Shown here: one piece after another, positions 1 to 5,915 of the stretch
Layout: each line of letters opens with the position of its first letter
Position numbering within the stretch: position 1 is the stretch's first letter
Assembly (NCBI GenBank): GCA_026986355.1
Contig: JALSOO010000235.1
Coordinates: 1-6,978, forward strand
DNA from: Campylobacteraceae bacterium
Lineage (GTDB): Bacteria > Campylobacterota > Campylobacteria > Campylobacterales > Sulfurovaceae
DNA length: 6,978 nucleotides
Direction of reading: 5' to 3'
Notes under the pieces: generated by a model
The model's database searches: none
What the model was told of the DNA's origin: nothing
The model's input: the letters and a program-made list of their open reading frames with translations, nothing else
Position numbers and translations under genes: made by a program

Positions 1-299
1 TATTTGTGCTTTTCCTTATTATGGCAAACCTTGGTATGGCAAACGGAGCTGTTTTCCAACTTGTACCTCAAAGATTTGGTAAAGATATTGGAATTATGAC
101 TGGTATTATCGGTTGTGCAGGTGGACTTGGTGGTACAGCACTTATCAAAACTCTAGGTTGGAGTAAAGGTGCATTCGATGGTTATATGGCAGGATTTCTA
201 ATCTTTGCAGTAGTAGTTCTTGTAGCGATTGTTGGACTTAGTATGGTTAAGACACGATGGAGAACCACTTGGGGTGTTCAAGCTGGTGGACGAATCTAA
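1..299 (+). CDS. narK: NarK/NNP-family nitrate/nitrite transporter, C-terminal part (5' end outside window)
   Basis: This is the last part of a major facilitator superfamily carrier of the nitrate/nitrite porter type, an inner-membrane protein that imports nitrate or exports nitrite. The reading frame is open from the window edge (first full codon at 3) to TAA at 297-299, so the GTG at 6 is internal and not a start. About 98 residues are visible. They hold two hydrophobic segments (roughly 30 and 20 residues, rich in Gly/Ala/Val/Ile) and the conserved family stretch VPQRFGKDIGIMTGIIG followed by GGLGG, the glycine-rich signature seen near the C-terminal half of NarK proteins. The tail is short, basic and cytoplasmic (KTRWRTTWG). 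The family call rests on these motifs; direction and substrate (nitrate or nitrite) cannot be told from this fragment. The gene is followed by a strong hairpin and does not appear to be cotranscribed with frdA, 450 bp away. Confidence 0.85.
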   Translation, partial: FVLFLIMANLGMANGAVFQLVPQRFGKDIGIMTGIIGCAGGLGGTALIKTLGWSKGAFDGYMAGFLIFAVVVLVAIVGLSMVKTRWRTTWGVQAGGRI

Positions 300-330
300 T
301 AGATTCTATATTATTAAATTCTAGCGTAAA

Positions 331-352
331 TCCACCTCATTTATGAGGTGGA
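331..352. repeat. Perfect inverted repeat after narK; terminator-like or IS200/IS605 end remnant
   Basis: TCCACCTCAT (331-340) and ATGAGGTGGA (343-352) are perfectly complementary across a 2-nt centre, giving in RNA about an 8-bp G/C-rich stem with a loop ATTTAT. It begins 31 bp after the narK stop, where a terminator is expected. However, no U-tract follows directly: the first T-run (369-373) is 16 nt further on. The context AAATCC-stem-GGAGGTTCAC resembles the right-end hairpins of IS200/IS605-family elements, which often read ATCC-stem-TTTA-stem-GGA followed by GTTCA. No transposase gene or matching left end is visible here. Function unresolved. Confidence 0.5.
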
Positions 353-511
353 GGTTCACATAATAAAATTTTTACCACTACTAAAAAAAACCTATTTTAA
401 TATTTGAGAATTTCCTTAAACTAAAATTAAACATAATATAATTTTCACTGCTTTAAAATTAAAAAAAACTTAAATTTCTTATATACTTAAAGTTTTAAAT
501 TAATATTTATG

Positions 512-527
512 TGCTATAATTTTCTTA
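512..527 (+). promoter_or_regulatory. Extended -10 promoter for the frdA leader RNA
   Basis: TGC-TATAAT (512-520) is a perfect extended -10 element, with the TG one base upstream of a consensus hexamer. The preceding bases are AT-rich with T-runs and no recognisable -35, as is usual for sigma70-type promoters in Campylobacterota. The predicted start is A527, seven bases after the hexamer, which is exactly the first base of the long hairpin described next. Another TATAAT at 437-442 lacks the TG and leads to no visible structure. The part of this gap between 353 and 510 holds only AT-rich sequence with no gene I can support. Confidence 0.6.
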
Positions 528-750
528 ACAGGGTATAGCTTTAAAAGAGATACTTACTTAAAAAACAACTGAATATTTATACTCCTGTTGAGATGTTTTA
601 GCCTATAGAATTGAATATTTTTTATTTTTCTTATCTTAATCTAATCTCCTCCTCCTTTTTACTTAATAAAGGGCTAGAACATCTCTCTAAATAACCTAAA
701 TCAAAGCATTCACTAGATATGTTAAATCATTAAATCTCAATGGAGAAACT
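527..750 (+). ncRNA. Structured 5' leader or small RNA upstream of frdA
   Basis: Two long stems lie back to back. P1 pairs 527-537 (AACAGGGTATA) with 578-589 (TATACTCCTGTT), 11 pairs with one bulged base (583). P2 pairs 590-604 (GAGATGTTTTAGCCT) with 671-685 (GGGCTAGAACATCTC), 15 consecutive pairs including two G-U wobbles. P1 starts at the predicted transcription start and P2 starts on the next base after P1, so they could stack coaxially. The P2 loop (605-670) contains a pyrimidine tract with TCTCCTCCTCC at 645-655. Its TCTCC (645-649) is complementary to GGAGA (742-746), the ribosome binding site of frdA, so a Shine-Dalgarno masking switch is possible. I do not recognise a known riboswitch family. 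It could equally be an independent sRNA ending near the T-rich stretches, or a small inverted-repeat element. The stems are seen; the function is inference. Confidence 0.45.
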
Positions 751-2358
751 ATGATAGATGTTTTAATTATTGGCTCAGGTGGAGCAGGATTAGCCTCTGC
801 ACTTAGAGCAAAAGAGCTAGGAGCAGATGTTTTGGTTGTGGGGAAAAGCTATCCTACAGCGTCTCAAACATCTATGGCACAAGGTGGTATCAATGCCTCT
901 TTGGGAAATGTTACAGCAGATTCAATATCCTCACATATAACAGATACGATTAAATCAGCTCATAAACTCTGTGATAATCATATGGTAGAGTATATATGCC
1001 ACGATGCACCCAAAACGATAGAGTGGTTAGAGAGTTTGGGTGTACCATTTGACAGAACAGCTCAATACAAAGTAGCACAGCGACAACTAGGTGGAGCATC
1101 AAGCAAACGAGCCTGTTATGCACAAGACTACACAGGTCTCAAGATACTCCATACACTATATGATACCTGCCTCAAAGAGGGTATAGAGATATTAGAGGAG
1201 TATTTTCTACTCAACCTCATCACAGAAGAGAAAGTCGTATTGGGTGCAATATTTTTAGATATTGTTACAGGAGAGGTAAAAGAGATAAGAGCAAAATCAA
1301 CTATCATTGCCACAGGTGGATATGCAGGAGTATATAGAGGGTTTACTACCAATTCAGAGGGAGCAACAGGAGATGGAATCGCTTCGGTACTTCGTGCAGG
1401 TGGAGTAGTAAGTGATATGGAGTTTGTGCAGTTTCACCCTACAGCACTCAAAAGTTCTGCTACACTTATTAGTGAGAGTGCTAGAGGAGAGGGGGGTTAT
1501 CTAGTCAACTCTAAAGGAGAGCGTTTTATAGATGAGCTTCTACCTCGTGATGTTGTGGCTAGAGCTATCGCTTCACAAATCGCTAATGGAGATGAGGTTT
1601 TTTTAGATATTAGACACTTAGGAGAAGATAAAATCTTACACCTTATGCCCCAAGAGGTACATCTGTGTAGACTCTATGAAAATATAGACCCTATAAAAGA
1701 GCTTATACCTATAAAACCAGTAGCTCACTACTCAATGGGTGGAATAGATGTAAATAGAGAGTTAGAGGTAACAGGATTGAAAAACTGTTATGCCGTAGGA
1801 GAGTGTAGCAATGCCAAAGTCCATGGAGCAAACCGATTAGGTGGTAACTCTCTTTTGGAGATTATCAGTCTAGGACGATTAGCAGGAGAAAACGCCTATA
1901 AGTTAAACGTTGATTACAGTAATAGAGATAATCAACAACTACAAAAAGAGCAAGAGTATATAGAGAGTCTATTTGAAGAGTATCCATGGGAGAGAAACTT
2001 CTATCAGATTCAAGATGAATTAGGTCGTAAATTTTATAACGATGCAGGAGTGGTAAGAGACAACACTAAACTAAATAATCTACTCAATGAGCTAAGAGTT
2101 ATAAAAGCAGATATAGATAATATGGGAATAGGAGATAAAGAGAGAAAAAATAATACAAATTTAGTAGAGTTTTTACAGTTTAAAAATATTTTGGAGGTAG
2201 GAGAGGTTATTTTAGATTCTGCTATTGTACGCGATGAGAGTCGTGGAGCTCACTACAAAGAGGCATTTCCAAATCAAGATGATAAACTCTATCGAGCAAA
2301 CTCACTCTATTGGATAGAAGATGGTATCTTACAAAATAGATTAGTAAAGGTGGTATAG
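751..2358 (+). CDS. frdA: Fumarate reductase/succinate dehydrogenase flavoprotein subunit, lacking the covalent-FAD histidine
   Basis: A 535-residue FAD-dependent oxidoreductase interconverting fumarate and succinate, paired with the iron-sulfur subunit encoded 2 bp downstream. The N-terminus is the Rossmann motif IIGSGGAGLASALRA (residues 6-20) with no Tat or Sec signal, so the protein should be cytoplasmic. Active-site motifs of the family are intact: QFHPT (His229), RGEGG (245-249), LPRDVVARA with the catalytic-type Arg266, AHYSMGG (His326) and HGANRLGGNSLLE (Arg362). The C-terminal ESRGAHYKEAFP (496-507) is also typical. Where covalent-FAD enzymes have SHT, this protein has SQT (Gln39), so FAD is probably bound non-covalently. 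L-aspartate oxidase (NadB) is related and also lacks the His. It is less likely because NadB has no FrdB partner, and GECSNAKVHGANRLGGNS fits the Frd/Sdh side better. The start ATG has GGAG at 742-745, 5 nt upstream. Physiological direction is unknown. Confidence 0.88.
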   Translation: MIDVLIIGSGGAGLASALRAKELGADVLVVGKSYPTASQTSMAQGGINASLGNVTADSISSHITDTIKSAHKLCDNHMVEYICHDAPKTIEWLESLGVPFDRTAQYKVAQRQLGGASSKRACYAQDYTGLKILHTLYDTCLKEGIEILEEYFLLNLITEEKVVLGAIFLDIVTGEVKEIRAKSTIIATGGYAGVYRGFTTNSEGATGDGIASVLRAGGVVSDMEFVQFHPTALKSSATLISESARGEGGYLVNSKGERFIDELLPRDVVARAIASQIANGDEVFLDIRHLGEDKILHLMPQEVHLCRLYENIDPIKELIPIKPVAHYSMGGIDVNRELEVTGLKNCYAVGECSNAKVHGANRLGGNSLLEIISLGRLAGENAYKLNVDYSNRDNQQLQKEQEYIESLFEEYPWERNFYQIQDELGRKFYNDAGVVRDNTKLNNLLNELRVIKADIDNMGIGDKERKNNTNLVEFLQFKNILEVGEVILDSAIVRDESRGAHYKEAFPNQDDKLYRANSLYWIEDGILQNRLVKVV

Positions 2359-2360
2359 GT

Positions 2361-3047
2361 ATGAATATAAAAATAAATCGTCAAGGGAGTATAGAGAGTT
2401 TTGATATTCCATTTCAGAGTACAACACTATTAAAAGCTCTATTTTATATTAAACAGCAAGAGGATAACTCTCTAACCTTTAGCTCAAATTGCCGTTCTGG
2501 AGTCTGTGGAACTTGTGCTGTTCGTGTCAATGGCAAAGAGGTATTAGCCTGTTCATACAACTACCAAGAGGGAGATTTGGTAGAGCCTCTAGCCTATCAT
2601 GAGGTTCAACGAGACCTAAAAGTAAATAAACAAAAAGTAAGAGAGACGCTAAAAAACTCCAAAGCATGGTTGCAGAGTAGCCAACAAGCAGAGATAACCC
2701 AAGAGCAAGTGGAACTTACTCAAAAGCAGACAGATTGTATATTGTGTGACTCTTGCTACTCCTCTTGTCCTGTACTTGAACTCAATCCAAACTTTATAGG
2801 ACCTTTTGCCTTGACACGAGCCTATCGCTATACAGCAGACCCAAGAGAGGGCAATATCCAATCTATTGTTGATACTATCCAAACCAATGGTATTTGGGAC
2901 TGTACTCTATGTGGGAACTGTACCGAAGTATGCCCACAAGGCATTGACCCCAAGATGGATATTACCATGCTTAGAGGTACATCAAGCCAATTTGGTTATA
3001 ACGACCCAAATTTCCAAGCTATGGATTTTGGGTTTGGTGGATTTTAA
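2361..3047 (+). CDS. frdB: Fumarate reductase/succinate dehydrogenase iron-sulfur subunit with a second [4Fe-4S]-type motif
   Basis: A 228-residue electron-transfer subunit that carries electrons between the flavoprotein FAD and a donor or acceptor. The N-terminal ferredoxin fold holds a [2Fe-2S] site: Cys44, Cys49, Cys52 and Cys64 in CRSGVCGTC...C. The C-terminal half has two Cys-x2-Cys-x2-Cys-x3-Cys-Pro motifs, at 126-137 (CILCDSCYSSCP) and 181-192 (CTLCGNCTEVCP). Classical Sdh/FrdB subunits have a non-Cys residue at the second position of the latter and bind [3Fe-4S] there. Here Cys184 fills it, as in type E (archaeal and epsilonproteobacterial) enzymes. The ATG lies 2 bp after the frdA stop, with AAAGG (2346-2350) inside the end of frdA as ribosome binding site, so the two genes form an operon. 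No anchor gene (FrdC, SdhE or CCG-domain subunit) follows; the next gene is on the other strand and shares the TTAA at 3044-3047 with the frdB stop. Confidence 0.9.
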   Translation: MNIKINRQGSIESFDIPFQSTTLLKALFYIKQQEDNSLTFSSNCRSGVCGTCAVRVNGKEVLACSYNYQEGDLVEPLAYHEVQRDLKVNKQKVRETLKNSKAWLQSSQQAEITQEQVELTQKQTDCILCDSCYSSCPVLELNPNFIGPFALTRAYRYTADPREGNIQSIVDTIQTNGIWDCTLCGNCTEVCPQGIDPKMDITMLRGTSSQFGYNDPNFQAMDFGFGGF

Positions 3048-4510
3048 TGTGCCGTAAACATCATCAATAGAGGTAAAACTGTAGAGGTTAGATTGTTGTC
3101 ATTAACCATAAGTTCACGATTTTTATAGTATCCATTTAAAATATATGAGCTATTATTATCTTTGATAAACCCTTGTGCTACTCCCATTTGAAGCTGTTGC
3201 TCCAACATAGGGATAGGTAACATAGAGAGATGTTTTTTATTGAGATTAATATCTACATTGAGTGATATAGTTGAGAGAAGCTTAGCTTTTATCTCTTCTG
3301 TTAGCTTTTTAATATCTTTATTAAAATCAATATCTCCTGTATAGCCTATTTTTATATTTGCTTTAGTTGATTTTTTATCTTTTGTATCTATATCTACAGA
3401 GTAGGATAGATTAGTTTTATCTTTGATAAGAAGCTTGTTTAGAGTAGGTAGAATCTTTTTAATCATCTTCTCATCTAAACTATTAAGTTTTGCAAAGGTT
3501 ACTCTCATCTCTTCTTGATTCTGATTTTGAATATTTTCAACAAGTTTAACTCTCTCATCTTGAATAGTTTTAGCCACATTTTGGAACTCATACATTCCCT
3601 CTATGCCGAGATTTTTCATATCTGCACCGATATTGATACGTTCTAAATCTTTAAATACTTTGTCCAATTTAGTATTTGCTAGATTAATAGAAGCTTTAAA
3701 AGTGCTATCCATAATATCTTTTGTCACTTTTCTATTGGACATTAGACCATTTATAGCAAAGTTTATCTCTTTTAAATTAGGATTATTGCTATCTTTTATA
3801 AGAACTTTTGCAATAGAAAATTTAAAATCTCCAAAAAGTAACGTCTCTTTAATTATCTCATCTATGCTTACATCTACTGCTAGATTATCAAGTTCTACTC
3901 CATCGCTACTATTATCCTCTTTGAAAGTAACTTTTTGAATATTAACTTTTCCATTACCTTTAAAGTTCTCTATATCTGTTGTTCCCTCTATTTTTAAAGG
4001 AGTCATAGATAACTGTTTATTATCTTGGTCTATATCAATCTTATCACTCTCTATAGTATAGTTAAGTTGTTTATCAAATGAGACTATCATTGCAGTTTTT
4101 AAATTTATATCATCTTTGAGAATTTTCAAAAACTCTTTTTTTGCATTATCTTTTAACAGAGAACTAATAAGTAGTCTATTATCTATCTTCTCCAATCCTA
4201 TTCCAAAACCATTTTTGAAAAATAGAGGTCCATGTTCAATATTATAGGTAATCTTTAGAGGAAGTTTATAATCTTCAGATAGAACCTTTATTATCTCTGG
4301 GTCTTTAAAATCTACCTCTATTTGAGCTGTTGAGTCGAGAAAAGAGTGTTTATAATCTGTCAATTTTAAGGCTATACCCTTATCTGCATAGATTTTATTT
4401 GATTTATTGATATATTTTTCAAGTTCATTTTGAGTTTGATTACCTATCATATAGGTAGATACCCCCCAAAGTCCCAATAGAGTTACGATTATAGATGCAG
4501 TTTTTTTCAT
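3044..4510 (-). CDS. DUF945/YdgA-like exported or membrane-anchored protein
   Basis: A 488-residue protein, close to the roughly 500 residues of Escherichia coli YdgA. It starts with MKKTASIIVTLLGLWGVSTYMIG, a basic tip followed by one hydrophobic segment (about residues 5-23), so it is an uncleaved anchor or signal peptide that places the rest in the periplasm. The remainder is Lys/Asp/Asn-rich with alternating beta-type stretches. It contains the features I associate with DUF945: a Y-x-H-S/T-F-type segment (YKHSFLDSTAQIEVDF, 53-68), then IEHGPLFFKNGFGIG (91-105) and the C-terminal hydrophobic LLMMF. No catalytic motif is visible and the family's function is not established. The start ATG (4508-4510) has AAGGA on the minus strand at 4517-4521, and a -10 box lies at 4552-4557, so it is a single-gene unit. 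The YdgA assignment is from remembered family character, not from an alignment. Confidence 0.7.
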   Translation of the reverse strand: MKKTASIIVTLLGLWGVSTYMIGNQTQNELEKYINKSNKIYADKGIALKLTDYKHSFLDSTAQIEVDFKDPEIIKVLSEDYKLPLKITYNIEHGPLFFKNGFGIGLEKIDNRLLISSLLKDNAKKEFLKILKDDINLKTAMIVSFDKQLNYTIESDKIDIDQDNKQLSMTPLKIEGTTDIENFKGNGKVNIQKVTFKEDNSSDGVELDNLAVDVSIDEIIKETLLFGDFKFSIAKVLIKDSNNPNLKEINFAINGLMSNRKVTKDIMDSTFKASINLANTKLDKVFKDLERINIGADMKNLGIEGMYEFQNVAKTIQDERVKLVENIQNQNQEEMRVTFAKLNSLDEKMIKKILPTLNKLLIKDKTNLSYSVDIDTKDKKSTKANIKIGYTGDIDFNKDIKKLTEEIKAKLLSTISLNVDINLNKKHLSMLPIPMLEQQLQMGVAQGFIKDNNSSYILNGYYKNRELMVNDNNLTSTVLPLLMMFTAH

Positions 4511-4544
4511 TATCTATCCTTTTTTATGTTTTTTTTTGAATCAA

Positions 4545-4557
4545 TAATAACATTATA
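4545..4557 (-). promoter_or_regulatory. Promoter -10 for the DUF945 gene
   Basis: On the minus strand TATAAT is perfect at 4557-4552, placing the start near 4545 and giving a leader of about 35 nt before the ATG at 4510. There is no clear -35. An overlapping plus-strand TATAAT (4554-4559) is explained by the near-palindromic ATTATAAT and has no gene close behind it. Confidence 0.5.
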
Positions 4558-4678
4558 ATCATATAGACTTAGATTTTGTTTTTAAATTTTTTTATCTATT
4601 TAGTTAGCAACTATCTCTATCACTCTTCTCTTTGAACCCTATAGATATTTCATCTACACCTTTATGGAACGGCTAAAC

Positions 4679-4830
4679 TATAATTAGATTGTTTGATTAA
4701 AGTAGCTTTTCATCTTTATCTTAGGGGGTGGTTTGGATTTTATGATGCCTAAAGTCTACTCTACTTGAAAAGAAAGAAGAAAAGTGAATATTAAACGGCA
4801 GGGATACAAACCAGTAAGACCCCTATCCCT
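4679..4830 (+). other. G/C-rich patch with nested inverted repeats between the DUF945 gene and the methyltransferase; possible structured RNA
   Basis: No coding region is visible in 4511-4913, but 4706-4830 holds several complementary segments. CTTTTC-A-TCTTT (4706-4717) pairs with 4773-4784 (6+5 bp around one A-A mismatch). Inside it TTAGG (4721-4725) pairs with CCTAA (4748-4752). Downstream AGGGATA (4800-4806) pairs perfectly with TATCCCT (4824-4830). A competing fold pairs AGGGG (4723-4727) with CCCCT (4820-4824) and GGTTTG (4730-4735) with CAAACC (4807-4812). A TATAAT (4679-4684) would start transcription near 4691. The region is locally richer in G and C than its surroundings. It may be a small RNA, part of the methyltransferase leader, or a boundary scar of the restriction-modification insertion. 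No known RNA family is recognised. Confidence 0.3.
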
Positions 4831-4860
4831 TAAAATATTACAATTTGACATATTTCTTGA

Positions 4861-4885
4861 AAGTATAAAGTACTTCTCTTATAAT
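4861..4885 (+). promoter_or_regulatory. Methyltransferase promoter with putative controller-protein operator
   Basis: TATAAT at 4880-4885 is a good -10 box, giving a start near 4892 and a leader of about 22 nt to the ATG at 4914. Directly upstream lies AAGTA-TAAAG-TACTT (4861-4875), a perfect 5-bp-arm inverted repeat in the -35/spacer region. A near-identical sequence sits before the controller gene (6928-6942), so this is probably a C-protein operator. Binding here would be expected to block RNA polymerase and repress the methyltransferase. TTGACA at 4845-4850 is 29 bp from the hexamer, too far to be its -35. Confidence 0.5.
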
Positions 4886-4913
4886 TAGACTATGTAAATA
4901 AAAAGGTATAATT

Positions 4914-5915
4914 ATGACAACACTTAATCCACATTTTAGGCAATTAGATATGACCTTACAATTTAATAATATAGATAATCAAACAAAATCATCTTATAGA
5001 TTTATCGACCTTTTTGCAGGAGTTGGCGGGATTAGGCTTGGGTTTGAAGAGGTTTTTAAAGATAAAAGTTCTTTTGTTTTTGCATCTGAAATAGACAAAT
5101 TTGCACAGCAGACCTATGCTAGTAATTATGGTCATTTACCCTCAGGAGATATTACTAAGATAGAACCTCATGAGATACCACCTTTTGATATTTTATTGGC
5201 AGGATTTCCTTGTCAGCCTTTTTCAAATGCAGGATTAAAAAAAGGTTTTGAAGATACAAGAGGAACACTTTTTTTTGATATTGCTCAAATTGCGAAGTAT
5301 CATAAACCAAAGGTTCTTTTTTTAGAAAATGTTAAAGGTTTCAAAAATCATGATAAAGGTAATACTTTTAGAGTCGTAAAAGAGACTTTAGAGGAGTTAG
5401 GATATAGAGTCTTTTCAGAAGTTTTAAATGCAAAAGATTTTGGCGTTCCTCAAAATAGAGAGAGAATTTATATTATTGCTTTCTTAGACCATAGTATAGA
5501 GTTTCAATTTCCAAAACCTTTAGATAAACAAGTAAGATTAGGTGATATTTTAGAAGAAGATGTAGATGAAAAATATACCATTTCAGACAAGCTTTGGGCA
5601 GGACATCAACGCCGTAAAAAAGAGCATAAAGCAAAAGGGAATGGATTTGGATATTGTATGTTTAATGAAGAGTCTGAATACACAAGTACAATAAGTGCTA
5701 GATATTATAAAGATGGTTCAGAAATTTTAATAGAACAAAAAGATAAAAATCCAAGAAAATTATCTCCTAGAGAAGCAGGACGCTTACAAGGTTTTCCAGA
5801 TGATTTTCAAATTGTAGTTAGTGATACACAAGCCTATAAACAATTTGGAAACTCTGTTGCTGTTCCTGTAATTTGTGAATTAGCTAAAGAGATATATAGG
5901 CATATAGATAGTTAA
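4914..5915 (+). CDS. Type II DNA (cytosine-5)-methyltransferase
   Basis: A 333-residue Dcm/HpaII-type m5C methyltransferase that transfers methyl from S-adenosylmethionine to cytosine C5 in the target of the neighbouring endonuclease. Motifs appear in standard order: I FIDLFAGVGG (30-39, SAM binding), IV PCQPF (99-103) with catalytic Cys100, VI ENV (138-140), VIII QNRERIYI (180-187), IX REAGRLQGFP (286-295) and X GNSVAVPV (312-319). The target-recognition region between VIII and IX is short (about 190-283) and includes TISARYYKDGSEILI, a segment I associate with CCGG/CCNGG-type enzymes. There is a non-conserved N-terminal extension of about 28 residues and no helix-turn-helix domain. The start ATG has AAAAGG (4901-4906), 7 nt upstream. 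The gene is convergent with the endonuclease gene; their stops share TTAA (5912-5915). All catalytic motifs are intact, so it should be active. Target specificity is inferred. Confidence 0.95.
   Translation: MTTLNPHFRQLDMTLQFNNIDNQTKSSYRFIDLFAGVGGIRLGFEEVFKDKSSFVFASEIDKFAQQTYASNYGHLPSGDITKIEPHEIPPFDILLAGFPCQPFSNAGLKKGFEDTRGTLFFDIAQIAKYHKPKVLFLENVKGFKNHDKGNTFRVVKETLEELGYRVFSEVLNAKDFGVPQNRERIYIIAFLDHSIEFQFPKPLDKQVRLGDILEEDVDEKYTISDKLWAGHQRRKKEHKAKGNGFGYCMFNEESEYTSTISARYYKDGSEILIEQKDKNPRKLSPREAGRLQGFPDDFQIVVSDTQAYKQFGNSVAVPVICELAKEIYRHIDS

Noticed and set aside
1128..1352. Minus-strand open frame of 74 codons inside frdA.
   Set aside because: It is a shadow of frdA: no ribosome binding site, no recognisable protein features, and frdA is well supported by family motifs.
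2649..3057. Short open frames overlapping frdB on both strands (2649-2882 minus, 2866-3057 plus).
   Set aside because: Both overlap the cysteine-motif-rich coding region of frdB in other frames and have no protein-like motifs of their own.
3603..3938. Plus-strand open frame of 111 codons with hydrophobic, Ser/Leu-rich translation.
   Set aside because: It is antisense to the DUF945 coding region. The Leu/Ser/Phe-rich composition is what the complement of Lys/Asp/Asn-rich codons gives, and no ribosome binding site is seen.
4601..4613. TAGTT-AGC-AACTA, a perfect 5-bp inverted repeat.
   Set aside because: The stem is short and AT-rich, with no link to a promoter or gene end; expected by chance in AT-rich DNA.
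4807..4829. AAACCAGTAAGACCCC resembles the B12 box of cobalamin riboswitches.
   Set aside because: The match to the box is loose and the other conserved cobalamin-riboswitch segments upstream are not present; the downstream gene is a methyltransferase, not a cobalamin gene.
4845..4869. TTGACA (4845-4850) with TATAAA (4864-4869) as a classical promoter for the methyltransferase.
   Set aside because: The spacer is only 13 bp, and the spacing to the better TATAAT at 4880 is 29 bp; neither fits a sigma70 promoter. TATAAA also falls inside the inverted repeat treated as operator.
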